This document shows, piece by piece, positions 25,016-32,401 of a stretch of 40,521 nt of DNA (within the stretch, counting starts at the first letter, position 1; each line of letters begins with the position of its first letter). The stretch covers positions 1 to 40,521 of the forward strand of contig NZ_JAGGOW010000052.1 of assembly GCF_018614135.1 (NCBI RefSeq), read 5' to 3'. The notes beneath the pieces are model-generated. The model did not search any database. It was not told the origin of the DNA and saw only the letters and a program-made list of their open reading frames with translations. The translations under genes and the position numbers were made by a program. This stretch comes from Streptomyces sp. ISL-66. Its GTDB lineage: Bacteria; Actinomycetota; Actinomycetes; Streptomycetales; Streptomycetaceae.

Positions 25016-26377
25016 ATGACCGAGACTCCCGCGCCCCACGCCCTCTGGCCCGCCCCGATCGCCGACGGCACCGTCCACGCCACCGTCACGGTGCCGGGGT
25101 CCAAGTCGGTCACCAACCGCGCCCTCGTGCTCGCCTCGCTCGCCGCGGAGCCGGGCTGGGTGCGCCGCCCGCTGCGCTCCCGCGACTCCCAGCTGATGTC
25201 CGACGCACTGCGCGCGCTGGGCGTGGGCATCGAGGAGACGGTCTCCTCCAGCTCCAGCTCCGCCCGCGAGGGCGACACCGGCGAGGCCTGGCGGATCATC
25301 CCGGCCGCCCTGCACGGCCCGGCCACGGTCGACGTCGGCAACGCGGGCACGGTCATGCGCTTCCTGCCGCCCGTCGCCACCCTCGCCTCCGGTGACATCC
25401 GCTTCGACGGCGATCCGCGCTCCTACGAGCGCCCCCTCGGCCAGGTCATCACCGCGCTGCGCACGCTCGGCGCCCGCATCGACGACGACGGCCGCGGCGC
25501 GCTGCCGCTGACCGTCCAGGGCGGCGGGGCCCTGGAGGGCGGCACGGTCGAGATCGACGCGAGCAACTCCTCGCAGTTCGTCTCCGCGCTGCTGCTCTCC
25601 GCCCCGCGCTTCAACCAGGGCGTCGAGGTGCGGCACGTGGGCGACAAGCTGCCTTCCATGCCGCACATCCGGATGACGGTGGAGATGCTGCGCGCGGCGG
25701 GCGCCCAGGTCGACACCCCCGAGGCCGGCGGCGAGAAGGACGTCTGGCGGGTCGCCCCCGGCGCCCTGCTCGGCCGCGACCTGGTCGTCGAGCCCGACCT
25801 CTCCAACGCCCAGCCCTTCCTGGCGGCGGCCCTGATCACGGGCGGCACAGTCACCATCCGGGACTGGCCGCGCCGCACGACGCAGCCCGGTGACGCGCTG
25901 CGCCGGATCTTCACCGAGATGGGCGGCTCCTGCGAGCTGACCGACGCGGGCTTGGTCTTCACGGGCTCCGGCAAGATCCACGGCATCGACGTGGACCTGG
26001 GCGAGGTCGGCGAGCTGACCCCGGGCATCGCGGCGGTCGCGGCGCTGGCCGACTCGGAGTCGGTGCTGCGCGGCGTACGGCACCTGCGCCTGCACGAGAC
26101 GGACCGGCTGGCGGCGCTCACCAAGGAGATCAACGGGCTGGGCGGCGACGTCACGGAGACCGAGGACGGTCTGCGGATCCGGCCGCGCCCGCTGCACGGC
26201 GGCACCTTCCACACGTACGACGACCACCGGATGGCCACCGCCGGCGCCGTGATCGGCCTGGCCGTGGACGGCGTGCTCATCGAGAACGTGGCGACGACCG
26301 CGAAGACGCTTCCCGACTTCCCGAAGATGTGGACGGACATGCTCTCGAAATCGGTGTCGACAGGCGTGGGAGCGTAG
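25016..26377 (+). CDS. aroA: 3-phosphoshikimate 1-carboxyvinyltransferase (EPSP synthase)
   Basis: A 453-residue enzyme of the shikimate pathway joining shikimate-3-phosphate and PEP. Motifs: [10 protein letters not shown] (28-37), [10 protein letters not shown] (about 102-111), [22 protein letters not shown] and DDHRMA. In the GNAGT loop, the position that is Pro101 in the E. coli enzyme is Phe; as far as I recall this is usual in actinobacterial AroA. A short Ser-rich stretch (SSSSSS near residue 79) is probably a surface loop. The ATG at 25016 follows a G-rich site. It lies 8 bases before rsgA, forming an operon, a pairing I remember from other streptomycetes near sigR. Confidence 0.96.
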   Translation: MTETPAPHALWPAPIADGTVHATVTVPGSKSVTNRALVLASLAAEPGWVRRPLRSRDSQLMSDALRALGVGIEETVSSSSSSAREGDTGEAWRIIPAALHGPATVDVGNAGTVMRFLPPVATLASGDIRFDGDPRSYERPLGQVITALRTLGARIDDDGRGALPLTVQGGGALEGGTVEIDASNSSQFVSALLLSAPRFNQGVEVRHVGDKLPSMPHIRMTVEMLRAAGAQVDTPEAGGEKDVWRVAPGALLGRDLVVEPDLSNAQPFLAAALITGGTVTIRDWPRRTTQPGDALRRIFTEMGGSCELTDAGLVFTGSGKIHGIDVDLGEVGELTPGIAAVAALADSESVLRGVRHLRLHETDRLAALTKEINGLGGDVTETEDGLRIRPRPLHGGTFHTYDDHRMATAGAVIGLAVDGVLIENVATTAKTLPDFPKMWTDMLSKSVSTGVGA

Positions 26378-26385
26378 GGCCCGCC

Positions 26386-27396
26386 ATGCGCAGGTACGGC
26401 AAGAACACCGACGAGGACGACATCCGCCAGCGGCCCAACCCCAAGGGCAACCGGCCGCGGACGACCATCCGGCCCAAGCACGAGGACGCGGCCGAGGGCT
26501 TCGTCCTGACCGTCGACCGGGGACGGCTCACCTGCCTGGTCGAGGACCGCCCGGTGCACGCCATGAAGGCCCGCGAGCTGGGCCGCAAGGCGGCGGTGGT
26601 CGGCGACCGGGTCTGGATCGTCGGTGACCTCACCGGCAAGAAGGACACCCTGGCCCGCATCGTGCGGATCGAGGAGCGCAAGTCCGTCCTGCGGCGCACG
26701 GCCGACGACGACGACCCGTACGAGCGCGTCGTCGTCGCCAACGCCGACCAGCTGGCCATCGTGACCGCGCTGGCCGACCCGGAACCGCGGCCCCGGATGA
26801 TCGACCGCTGCCTGGTGGCCGCGTACGACGCCGGGCTGGAACCGCTGCTGGTGCTGACGAAGTCCGACCTGACCTCGGCCGACAAGATCTTGGAGATCTA
26901 CTCGACCTTCGGCCTGAACTACGTGGTCACCAACCGCGACGAACTGGCGACGGGCGACGCCGCCGACAAGGTGCGCGAGCACCTCAACGGCCGGATCACC
27001 GCCTTCGTCGGCCATTCGGGCGTCGGCAAGACCACCCTGGTGAACTCGCTGGTCGCCGAGGGCCGCCAGCGCGCCACCGGAGTGGTCAACGCGGTGACCG
27101 GCCGGGGCCGGCACACCACCACCTCGGCGCTCGCGCTGCCGCTGCCGGGCGGGGACGGCTGGGTCATCGACACCCCGGGCGTGCGCTCCTTCGGCCTGCA
27201 CCACGTGGACCCGTCCCGGGTGATCCTCGCCTTCCCCGAGCTGGTGCCGGGGACGGAGGGGTGCCCGCGCGCGTGCAGCCACGACGAGCCGGACTGCGCG
27301 CTCGACAAGTGGGTGGAGGACGGCCACGCGGATCCCGCGCGGCTCTACTCGCTGCGCCGGTTGCTCCAGACGCGGGAGCGGCGCGAGGGCGACTGA
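26386..27396 (+). CDS. rsgA: RsgA, ribosome small-subunit-dependent GTPase
   Basis: A 336-residue circularly permuted GTPase that helps mature the 30S subunit. After a basic leader and an OB-fold (about 35-100) come G4 TKSD (158-161), the P-loop GHSGVGKT (209-216) and DTPG (262-265). The C-terminal zinc site has Cys293, Cys297, His299 and Cys304 (CPRACSHDEPDC), slightly tighter than in E. coli. The ATG at 26386 is 8 bases after aroA. Co-transcription with aroA is expected. Confidence 0.94.
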   Translation: MRRYGKNTDEDDIRQRPNPKGNRPRTTIRPKHEDAAEGFVLTVDRGRLTCLVEDRPVHAMKARELGRKAAVVGDRVWIVGDLTGKKDTLARIVRIEERKSVLRRTADDDDPYERVVVANADQLAIVTALADPEPRPRMIDRCLVAAYDAGLEPLLVLTKSDLTSADKILEIYSTFGLNYVVTNRDELATGDAADKVREHLNGRITAFVGHSGVGKTTLVNSLVAEGRQRATGVVNAVTGRGRHTTTSALALPLPGGDGWVIDTPGVRSFGLHHVDPSRVILAFPELVPGTEGCPRACSHDEPDCALDKWVEDGHADPARLYSLRRLLQTRERREGD

Positions 27397-27486
27397 CCGG
27401 CGCCCGATCCTATGAAGGGGTTTGCCGCGCGCCGTGTCTGGTAAATGCATAATCGCACCAAGTGGCGCGACGGCTGAGGCCAAGAG

Positions 27487-27502
27487 CGCGTCACGTGACG
27501 CG
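27487..27502. promoter_or_regulatory. Perfect 16-bp palindrome before the SMR gene
   Basis: CGCGTCACGTGACGCG lies directly before the GGGGAGG ribosome-binding site of the SMR gene. Its CGTCA/TGACG half-sites recur upstream of the neighbouring tetR gene, suggesting an operator for that regulator. This is an inference. Confidence 0.6.
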
Positions 27503-27516
27503 GGGAGGCACACGCC

Positions 27517-27840
27517 ATGGCGTGGCTGTTGGTCGTGGCCGCCGGAATCCTGGAAACGGGCTTCGCGGTCTGCCTCAAGCTGTCGCACGGCTTCACCCGG
27601 CTGTGGCCGACCGTCGCCTTCGCGTGCTTCGCGCTCGGCAGCTTCGGTCTGCTGACGCTGGCCCTGAAGAAGCTGGACGTGGGCCCGGCCTACGCGGTGT
27701 GGACGGGCATCGGAGCCGCCGGAACCGCGATCTACGGGATGATCTTCCTCGGGGACCTGGTCTCCACCCTCAAACTCGTCTCGATCTCGCTGGTCATCCT
27801 CGGCGTCATCGGTCTTCAGCTTTCGGGTTCGGCGCATTGA
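27517..27840 (+). CDS. SMR-family transporter, SugE/Gdx-like
   Basis: A 107-residue four-helix small multidrug resistance protein. Glu13 (GILETGF) is the essential proton/substrate residue. Gly10, Ser42, Tyr59 and Trp62 (AYAVWTGIGA) match guanidinium exporters of the Gdx/SugE branch, as does HGFTRLWP. Position 16, usually Trp in Gdx, is Phe here, so specificity is less certain. SMR proteins work as dual-topology dimers in the inner membrane. The ATG at 27517 follows GGGGAGG. Its 3' end overlaps the tetR 3' end by 35 bases on the other strand. I see no guanidine riboswitch in the leader. Confidence 0.9.
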   Translation: MAWLLVVAAGILETGFAVCLKLSHGFTRLWPTVAFACFALGSFGLLTLALKKLDVGPAYAVWTGIGAAGTAIYGMIFLGDLVSTLKLVSISLVILGVIGLQLSGSAH

Positions 27841-28420
27841 ACAGCCGCAGCAGTTCGGCGGGGCCGGGCCGTCCCGGCGCTTCGGCGGGCGCGAGCAGAT
27901 AGGACATCGCGAGGCGCACGGCGAGTTCGCAGCGCTGCGCCCACTCCCCCTGCTCCTGCGCCCGGCCCCGCTCCCGCGCCCGGTCCTCGCCCGGGGCGAA
28001 GGCGGCGCTCGCCCGCTCGCGCACGGAGCGGACCAGTTCGCCGGGCCCGAGGGCCGGCAGGCCGGGCCGGACGCCCCGTCCGGCCGGGACGGGCAAGTTC
28101 CCGTTCCAGCACCCCGTCAGCAGGGCCCGTACGAGGGGACGCGCCTGCGAGGCCCGTACGGTCCACTCCGCGACCGCGACCAGGCGCTCGGCGCGGCCGC
28201 CCGGAGACGTGAGCGCCCGCTCCACCCCGTCGAGGTACCAGGCGGCATCGCGCCGGACCAGGGCGTGGCCCAGTCCCGTCTTGCCTGCGAACTCGTTGTA
28301 GAGGGTCTGGCGGGACACCCCGGCGGACGCCGCGACGTCGACCATCCGCACGGCCGGCCAAGGGCGCGCCGAGAGCGCCGCTCCCGCCGCTTCCAGCAAG
28401 GATTCCCGGGCCGTCGGCAC
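27806..28420 (-). CDS. TetR-family transcriptional regulator
   Basis: A 204-residue regulator. The N-terminal helix-turn-helix covers about residues 5-50 (AAGAALSARPW, VDVAASAGVSRQTLYNEFAGK). The C-terminal ligand domain is variable, with an Arg/Glu-rich segment near 150-165 (EDRARERGRAQEQG). The second GTG of a GTG-GTG pair (28420) is chosen because GGGGGAGG lies 5 bases before it; the codon directly upstream is too close. It is convergent with and overlaps the SMR gene, and the palindromes around both promoters suggest it controls the transporter and itself. Confidence 0.88.
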   Translation of the reverse strand: MPTARESLLEAAGAALSARPWPAVRMVDVAASAGVSRQTLYNEFAGKTGLGHALVRRDAAWYLDGVERALTSPGGRAERLVAVAEWTVRASQARPLVRALLTGCWNGNLPVPAGRGVRPGLPALGPGELVRSVRERASAAFAPGEDRARERGRAQEQGEWAQRCELAVRLAMSYLLAPAEAPGRPGPAELLRLFNAPNPKAEDR

Positions 28421-28442
28421 CACTGCCTCCCCCTTTGACGTC

Positions 28443-28475
28443 TCCGTCAGAGTTGACGGACCGACAGGTCCTGTC
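28443..28475. promoter_or_regulatory. Adjacent palindromes at the tetR promoter
   Basis: TCCGTCA (28443-28449) and TGACGGA (28454-28460) form a 7-bp inverted repeat. GACAGGTCCTGTC (28463-28475) is a second palindrome. On the minus strand TTGACA, a -35, lies at 28472-28477, so a bound regulator would overlap the promoter. Shared CGTCA/TGACG half-sites link it to 27487-27502. Confidence 0.55.
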
Positions 28476-28602
28476 AAGGGTTCCCGTCCCCCGCGCCCCG
28501 CGCACTCGGGATGTTGCGGTGAACTGCCGCGGCGGGCTCCCGCGCCGGCCGCCGCCGTGGACGCGGCTCGCCGGGCTCCGGCCGTCTCGGTACTGTTCGG
28601 CC

Positions 28603-29415
28603 ATGCCCGAGTATGACGATGACCTGCGCCTTGCCCTCGAACTCGCCGACGCGGCGGACGCCGCCACGATGGAGCGGTTCCGCGCCCTCGACCTGAAGGT
28701 CGAGACGAAGCCCGACATGACCCCGGTGAGCGAGGCCGACACCGCCACCGAGGAGATCATCCGGGCCGGGATCACGGCCGCACGGCCTCGCGACGCGATC
28801 CTGGGCGAGGAGTACGGCCTCAAGGGCGACGGCCCGCGCCGCTGGGTCGTGGACCCGATCGACGGTACGAAGAACTACGTGCGGGGCGTTCCCGTCTGGG
28901 CGACGCTGATCTCCCTGATGGAGGCCGATCCGGCGGACCCCGCCGGGGAGTTCCGCCCGGTCGTCGGCGTGGTGTCCGCGCCGGCCCTCGGCCGCCGCTG
29001 GTGGGCGGCGCGCGGCCGGGGCGCGTACGCGGGCGGCGCGCTCGGCGGGACCACCCGGCTCGGCGTCTCCAAGGTCGCCACGCTCGGCGACGCCTCCTTC
29101 GCCTACTCCTCGCTGAGCGGCTGGGAGGAGCAGGGGCGGCTGCCCGGCTTCCTGGACCTGACCCGCGCGTGCTGGCGCACCCGGGGCTACGGCGACTTCT
29201 GGCCGTACATGATGGTCGCCGAGGGCTCGCTCGACCTGTGCGCCGAGCCGGAGCTGAACTTGTGGGACATGGCGGCCCTCGCGGTGGTGGTCGAGGAGGC
29301 CGGCGGCCGTTTCACCTCCCTGGACGGGGCCGACGGCGTGCACGGCGGGAACGCGGCGGCTTCGAACGGGCTGCTGCACGAGGAGATGCTCGGCCTGCTG
29401 CGCCCCCGCGCCTGA
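28603..29415 (+). CDS. hisN: Inositol-monophosphatase-family histidinol phosphatase (HisN-like)
   Basis: A 270-residue Mg-dependent phosphatase. Metal motifs: GEEYG (68-72), DPIDGT (84-89) and WDMAA (221-225). In actinobacteria this IMPase branch includes the histidinol-phosphate phosphatase HisN, the eighth step of histidine synthesis. The WRTRGYGDFWPYMM block fits that branch, but other sugar phosphates are possible. The ATG at 28603 lies 7 bases after TACTGT (28591-28596), a -10-like hexamer, and lacks a ribosome-binding site, so the message is probably leaderless. It is divergent from tetR. Confidence 0.88.
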   Translation: MPEYDDDLRLALELADAADAATMERFRALDLKVETKPDMTPVSEADTATEEIIRAGITAARPRDAILGEEYGLKGDGPRRWVVDPIDGTKNYVRGVPVWATLISLMEADPADPAGEFRPVVGVVSAPALGRRWWAARGRGAYAGGALGGTTRLGVSKVATLGDASFAYSSLSGWEEQGRLPGFLDLTRACWRTRGYGDFWPYMMVAEGSLDLCAEPELNLWDMAALAVVVEEAGGRFTSLDGADGVHGGNAAASNGLLHEEMLGLLRPRA

Positions 29416-29483
29416 CCGCGCGCCGCGGCGCGCTCCCTTACGCGCCTCCTTGCTGACCCAGCGCGGCCATGGGAATCTGAGAC

Positions 29484-29555
29484 CCCTCCGCTTGTGCGCT
29501 TGTGAAGGCCTTCTCTAAGTGCGGGCTTCCACGGTGCACCCACCCAAGCGGAGGG
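29484..29555. promoter_or_regulatory. Long-range inverted repeat upstream of the CBS gene
   Basis: CCCTCCGCTTG (29484-29494) and CAAGCGGAGGG (29545-29555) are perfect 11-bp complements 50 bases apart, ending 24 bases before the CBS start. Inside is the 10-bp palindrome GAAGGCCTTC (29504-29513). A promoter-like TTGTGC-N18-TAAGTG (29492-29521) overlaps the left arm. So it is either an RNA leader structure or a looping operator. Confidence 0.5.
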
Positions 29556-29579
29556 ACTCACCAGGAGGTGGCTCTCTTC

Positions 29580-29981
29580 ATGCTCGTCCGCGACGCCATG
29601 AGCACCGTGATCCTCACCCTCGGCCCCACTCACACCCTCCGTCAGGCGGCCTGCCTGATGTCCGGACGGCGCGTCGGCGCGGCGGTCGTCCTCGATCCCG
29701 AGCACAGCGGCATCGGCATTCTGACCGAGCGCGACATCCTCAACTCACTCGGCGCGGGCCACGATCCCGACCGGGAGTCCGTGGGCGCGCACACCACCAA
29801 CAACGTCGTCTTCTGCACCCCGGACGCCACCGTGCAGGAAGCCGCCGAGGCGATGGCCCACGGCGGCTTCCGGCATCTGATCGTGCTGGAGAACGGCGGC
29901 CCCGTGGGCATCGTCTCCGTGCGCGACGTCATCCGCTGCTGGGTTCCGAGCCGGCGCCGCACGGCCGAGCTGGCGAGCTGA
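29580..29981 (+). CDS. Two-CBS-domain protein
   Basis: A 133-residue protein made only of a CBS pair. CBS1 is about residues 1-60 (LVRDAMSTVILTLGPTHTLR, GIGILTERDIL) and CBS2 about 70-125 (FCTPDATVQEAAEAM, GIVSVRDVIR). Such stand-alone Bateman modules bind adenine nucleotides and act as energy sensors; the partner is unknown. The ATG at 29580 lies 11 bases after AGGAGG; a GTG at 29568 is too close to that site. Terminated by 29986-30030. Confidence 0.88.
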   Translation: MLVRDAMSTVILTLGPTHTLRQAACLMSGRRVGAAVVLDPEHSGIGILTERDILNSLGAGHDPDRESVGAHTTNNVVFCTPDATVQEAAEAMAHGGFRHLIVLENGGPVGIVSVRDVIRCWVPSRRRTAELAS

Positions 29982-29985
29982 ACGC

Positions 29986-30030
29986 CAGGAGGGCCGGACC
30001 CCCTGACGGGGATCCGGCCCTCCTGTTTCG
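29986..30030. terminator. Terminator between the CBS gene and catA
   Basis: CAGGAGGGCCGGA (29986-29998) and TCCGGCCCTCCTG (30013-30025) form a perfect 13-bp stem, with an inner CCCC/GGGG stem, followed by TTTCG. Placed to stop both convergent transcripts; the 80 bases to catA show nothing else. Confidence 0.9.
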
Positions 30031-30111
30031 GCGAGCGACCATCTAGGGAGATGCCCCTACGCCGAGCAACCACATCCGCGAGAGCGGCGGCGGCTCGGCC
30101 GCAAGGGGTGG

Positions 30112-31563
30112 TCAGCCGCGAAGGGCCTGGACCGCGGCCTCCAGACGCTTGCCGAAGTCACCGTCCGCCTGACGGAAGTTGTTGATCGCGCGCTCGACGA
30201 TGTCGTCGCGCGAGACCTTGGCGATGAAGCCGGACAGGTTCTCGATCAGGCGGGACTTCTCGTCCTCGGAGTACAGGCGGTAGAGGTTGCCCGCCTGGAC
30301 GAAGTCGTTGTCCTCGGAGTGCACGGGGGCCGCGTGGTTGCCGGTGCCGCCGGTCAGCGCCACGGGCTGCCACAGCGGGCGGTCCGTCTGGTGCGGGCCG
30401 CCGAAGCTGTTCGGCTCGTAGTTCTTCGTACCCTTGTGGCGGCCGTCATACAGGGCGCCGTCACGGGAGTTGGTGCGCGCCTCGGTGGCGTGCGGACGGT
30501 TCACCGGCAGGTGATCGGCGTTGATGCCGACGCGGTAGCGGTGGGCGTCGCCGTAGCCGAAGAGACGGCCCTGGAGCATCTTGTCCGGGGACGGACCGAT
30601 GCCGGGAACGAAGTGCGCCGGCGAGAAGATCGACTGCTCGACCTCGGCGAAGACGTTCTCCGGGTTGCGGTTGAGCTCCAGCTTGCCGATCTCGATCGGC
30701 GGGTAGTCCTCGTGCGGCCACACCTTGGTGAGGTCGAACGGGTTGAAGCGGTACTCGGCCGCCTCGGCCGCCGGCATGATCTGGACCTGCACGGTCCAGG
30801 ACGGGAAGTCGCCGCGCTCGATCGACTCGCGCAGGTCGCGCTGGTGGGAGTCGGGGTCCTCACCGGCGAGCTGGTTGGCCTCGGCCTGGGTGAGGTTCTT
30901 GATGCCCTGGTCGGTCTTGAAGTGGTACTTGACCCAGAAGACCTCGCCGGCCTCGTTGTTCCACTGGAACGTGTGCGAGCCGTAGCCGTTCATGTGGCGG
31001 TAGGACGCCGGGATGCCGCGGTCACCGAACAGCCAGGTCACCTGGTGGGTGGACTCGGGCGACAGACCCCAGAAGTCCCAGACGTTGTCCGCCTCCTGCG
31101 AGCCCGTGTACGGGTCGCGCTTCTGGGTGTGGATGAAGTCCGGGAACTTGATGGCGTCCTTGATGAAGAACACCGGGGTGTTGTTGCCGACGAGGTCGTA
31201 GTTGCCCTCTTCGGTGTAGAACTTCAGCGCCCAGCCGCGGGGGTCGCGCACCGCGTCGGCGCTGCCGAGGTTGCCCGCGACCGTGGAGAAGCGCAGGAAG
31301 GTCTCGGTCTCCTTGCCGACCTCGGACAGGAACTTCGCACGGGTCCACTGCGAGACGTCACGCGTGAGCGTGAAGGTGCCGTAGGCGCCGGCGCCACGGG
31401 CGTGCACGACGCGCTCCGGGATGCGCTCGCGGTTGAAGTGCGCGAGCTTCTCGAGCAGGAGCTGGTCCTGGACCAGAACGGGTCCGCCGATGCCGGCGGT
31501 CTCACTGTTCTGGTTGTCGGCGACCGGAGCTCCGGCCTCCGTGGTGAGCGGTCCCTGCGTCAC
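30112..31563 (-). CDS. catA: Monofunctional haem catalase
   Basis: A 483-residue clade-3-sized catalase breaking down H2O2. Catalytic His54 ([10 protein letters not shown]) and Asn127 (VGNNTPVFF) are present, and the proximal haem Tyr337 lies in [14 protein letters not shown] with Arg333. The GTG at 31563 follows GGAGG at five bases; an in-frame ATG at 31590 precedes that site and is rejected. The N-terminus [12 protein letters not shown] matches the Streptomyces CatA type. It is divergent from catR, whose product represses it in S. coelicolor. The promoter at 31619-31646 has an operator-like palindrome between -35 and -10. Confidence 0.97.
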   Translation of the reverse strand: MTQGPLTTEAGAPVADNQNSETAGIGGPVLVQDQLLLEKLAHFNRERIPERVVHARGAGAYGTFTLTRDVSQWTRAKFLSEVGKETETFLRFSTVAGNLGSADAVRDPRGWALKFYTEEGNYDLVGNNTPVFFIKDAIKFPDFIHTQKRDPYTGSQEADNVWDFWGLSPESTHQVTWLFGDRGIPASYRHMNGYGSHTFQWNNEAGEVFWVKYHFKTDQGIKNLTQAEANQLAGEDPDSHQRDLRESIERGDFPSWTVQVQIMPAAEAAEYRFNPFDLTKVWPHEDYPPIEIGKLELNRNPENVFAEVEQSIFSPAHFVPGIGPSPDKMLQGRLFGYGDAHRYRVGINADHLPVNRPHATEARTNSRDGALYDGRHKGTKNYEPNSFGGPHQTDRPLWQPVALTGGTGNHAAPVHSEDNDFVQAGNLYRLYSEDEKSRLIENLSGFIAKVSRDDIVERAINNFRQADGDFGKRLEAAVQALRG

Positions 31564-31618
31564 GTGCGCCTCCTGCGTAATTTGCTGCAAAGTCCTGTCC
31601 TGTGCACTACCACAGCCG

Positions 31619-31646
31619 ATCCTACAATGGACATTGTCTAAGTCAA
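31619..31646 (-). promoter_or_regulatory. catA promoter with a candidate CatR operator
   Basis: On the minus strand TTGACT (31641-31646), 16 bases, then TAGGAT (31619-31624). The palindrome ACAAT-N4-ATTGT (31624-31637) fills the spacer, resembling Fur/PerR-type boxes. CatR binding here would block polymerase until peroxide oxidises it. Confidence 0.75.
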
Positions 31647-31676
31647 GTAAGTATCCAAGTCGACACGGGTTCGGGA

Positions 31677-31705
31677 GTTACACCGAATCCCCTCGCTGTT
31701 AGGCT
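31677..31705 (+). promoter_or_regulatory. Candidate catR promoter, leaderless
   Basis: GTTACA (31677-31682), 17 bases, then TAGGCT (31700-31705). The catR ATG starts 8 bases after the -10 and has no ribosome-binding site, so transcription would begin at or beside the start codon. Confidence 0.55.
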
Positions 31706-31712
31706 GGCGTCC

Positions 31713-32132
31713 ATGAGTGACCTGCTGGAACGACTTCGCGGACGCGGATGGCGCATGACCGCACAGCGGCGCGTCGTGGCCGAGGTGCTCGACGGTGACC
31801 ACGTTCACCTGACGGCCGACGAGGTGCACGCGCGTGCCGTGGCGAAGCTGCCGGAGATCTCGCGCGCCACCGTCTACAACACCCTGGGCGAGCTCGTCAC
31901 GCTCGGTGAGGTCCTGGAGGTCTCCACGGACCACCGGCGCGCCAAGCGGTACGACCCGAACGCCCACCGCCCCCACCAGCACCTGGTGTGCGCCCAGTGC
32001 GGCGCGATCCGGGACGTCCACCCGGCGGGCAACCCGCTGGCCGACCTGCCGGACACGGAGCGTTTCGGCTTCGTCGTGTCGGCGGTCGAGGTGACCTACC
32101 GCGGGGTGTGCCCGAACTGCGCGGGCGCCTGA
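31713..32132 (+). CDS. catR: CatR, Fur/PerR-family peroxide-sensing repressor
   Basis: A 139-residue Fur-family regulator. The winged helix includes ISRATVYNTLGEL (49-61). The structural zinc site is CAQC (93, 96) and CPNC (133, 136). The regulatory metal site probably uses His85, His88, His90, Asp81 and Asp101. In Streptomyces CatR represses the adjacent catalase gene and itself, and is relieved by H2O2. Start at ATG 31713; the mRNA seems leaderless. It is divergent from catA with 149 bases between starts and ends before a 19-bp terminator. Confidence 0.92.
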   Translation: MSDLLERLRGRGWRMTAQRRVVAEVLDGDHVHLTADEVHARAVAKLPEISRATVYNTLGELVTLGEVLEVSTDHRRAKRYDPNAHRPHQHLVCAQCGAIRDVHPAGNPLADLPDTERFGFVVSAVEVTYRGVCPNCAGA

Positions 32133-32160
32133 CGGGCGACGCGGAGCCCACCGACCTGAT

Positions 32161-32204
32161 CGAAGAGGGGCCCGGGAGCGATGCTCCCGGGCCCCTCTTC
32201 GTTT
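32161..32204 (+). terminator. Terminator after catR
   Basis: A perfect 19-bp stem: left arm 32161-32179 (CGAAGAGGGGCCCGGGAGC), loop GAT, right arm 32183-32201, then TTT. Confidence 0.93.
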
Positions 32205-32228
32205 GCGCCTTTGCCGGTCGAAAACGAC

Positions 32229-32261
32229 CGAAGGCCCGGATCCAGAGGATCCGGGCCTTCG
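32229..32261 (-). terminator. Terminator of the first initiator tRNA gene
   Basis: A perfect 15-bp stem (32229-32243 with 32247-32261, CGAAGGCCCGGATCC) with loop AGA, 9 bases past the tRNA 3' end. A CGGTCG-AAAA-CGACCG hairpin (32215-32230) follows. Confidence 0.88.
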
Positions 32262-32270
32262 AGCCTTCAG

Positions 32271-32344
32271 TAGCGGGGACAGGATTTGAACCTGCGACCT
32301 CTGGGTTATGAGCCCAGCGAGCTACCGAGCTGCTCCACCCCGCG
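32271..32344 (-). tRNA. tRNA-fMet (CAT), copy 1
   Basis: A 74-base gene without encoded CCA. The anticodon loop reads CTCATAA with three G:C pairs in the stem (GGG/CCC), and position 1 (C) does not pair with position 72 (T): both are initiator-tRNA marks. The D arm is AGCTCGGTAGCTCGC and the T loop GTTCAAAT. Identical to the copy at 34545-34618. Confidence 0.97.
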
Positions 32345-32356
32345 TCGGTAAACCTG

Positions 32357-32386
32357 ACTGTACGCGAGCCACCCGAGCAGATGCAA
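32357..32386 (-). promoter_or_regulatory. Promoter of tRNA-fMet copy 1
   Basis: TTGCAT (32381-32386), 18 bases, then TACAGT (32357-32362) on the minus strand, 12 bases before the tRNA 5' end. It lies just after the Sel1 gene stop, so the tRNA is probably transcribed independently. Confidence 0.65.
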
Positions 32387-32401
32387 ATCGGTTAAGCGGT
32401 C

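Noticed and set aside
25310..25360. Unusual EPSP synthase loop (Phe at the E. coli Pro101 position) as a sign of resistance
   Set aside because: To my knowledge this residue is usual in actinobacterial AroA proteins, so it does not by itself indicate altered inhibitor sensitivity.
27397..27516. Guanidine riboswitch before the Gdx-like SMR gene
   Set aside because: I looked for the ykkC, mini-ykkC (paired ACGR loops) and type III patterns and saw none; only a DNA palindrome is present.
29470..29500. SigR promoter before the CBS gene
   Set aside because: GGGAAT is present at 29471-29476, but no GTT occurs at the required 18-base spacing.
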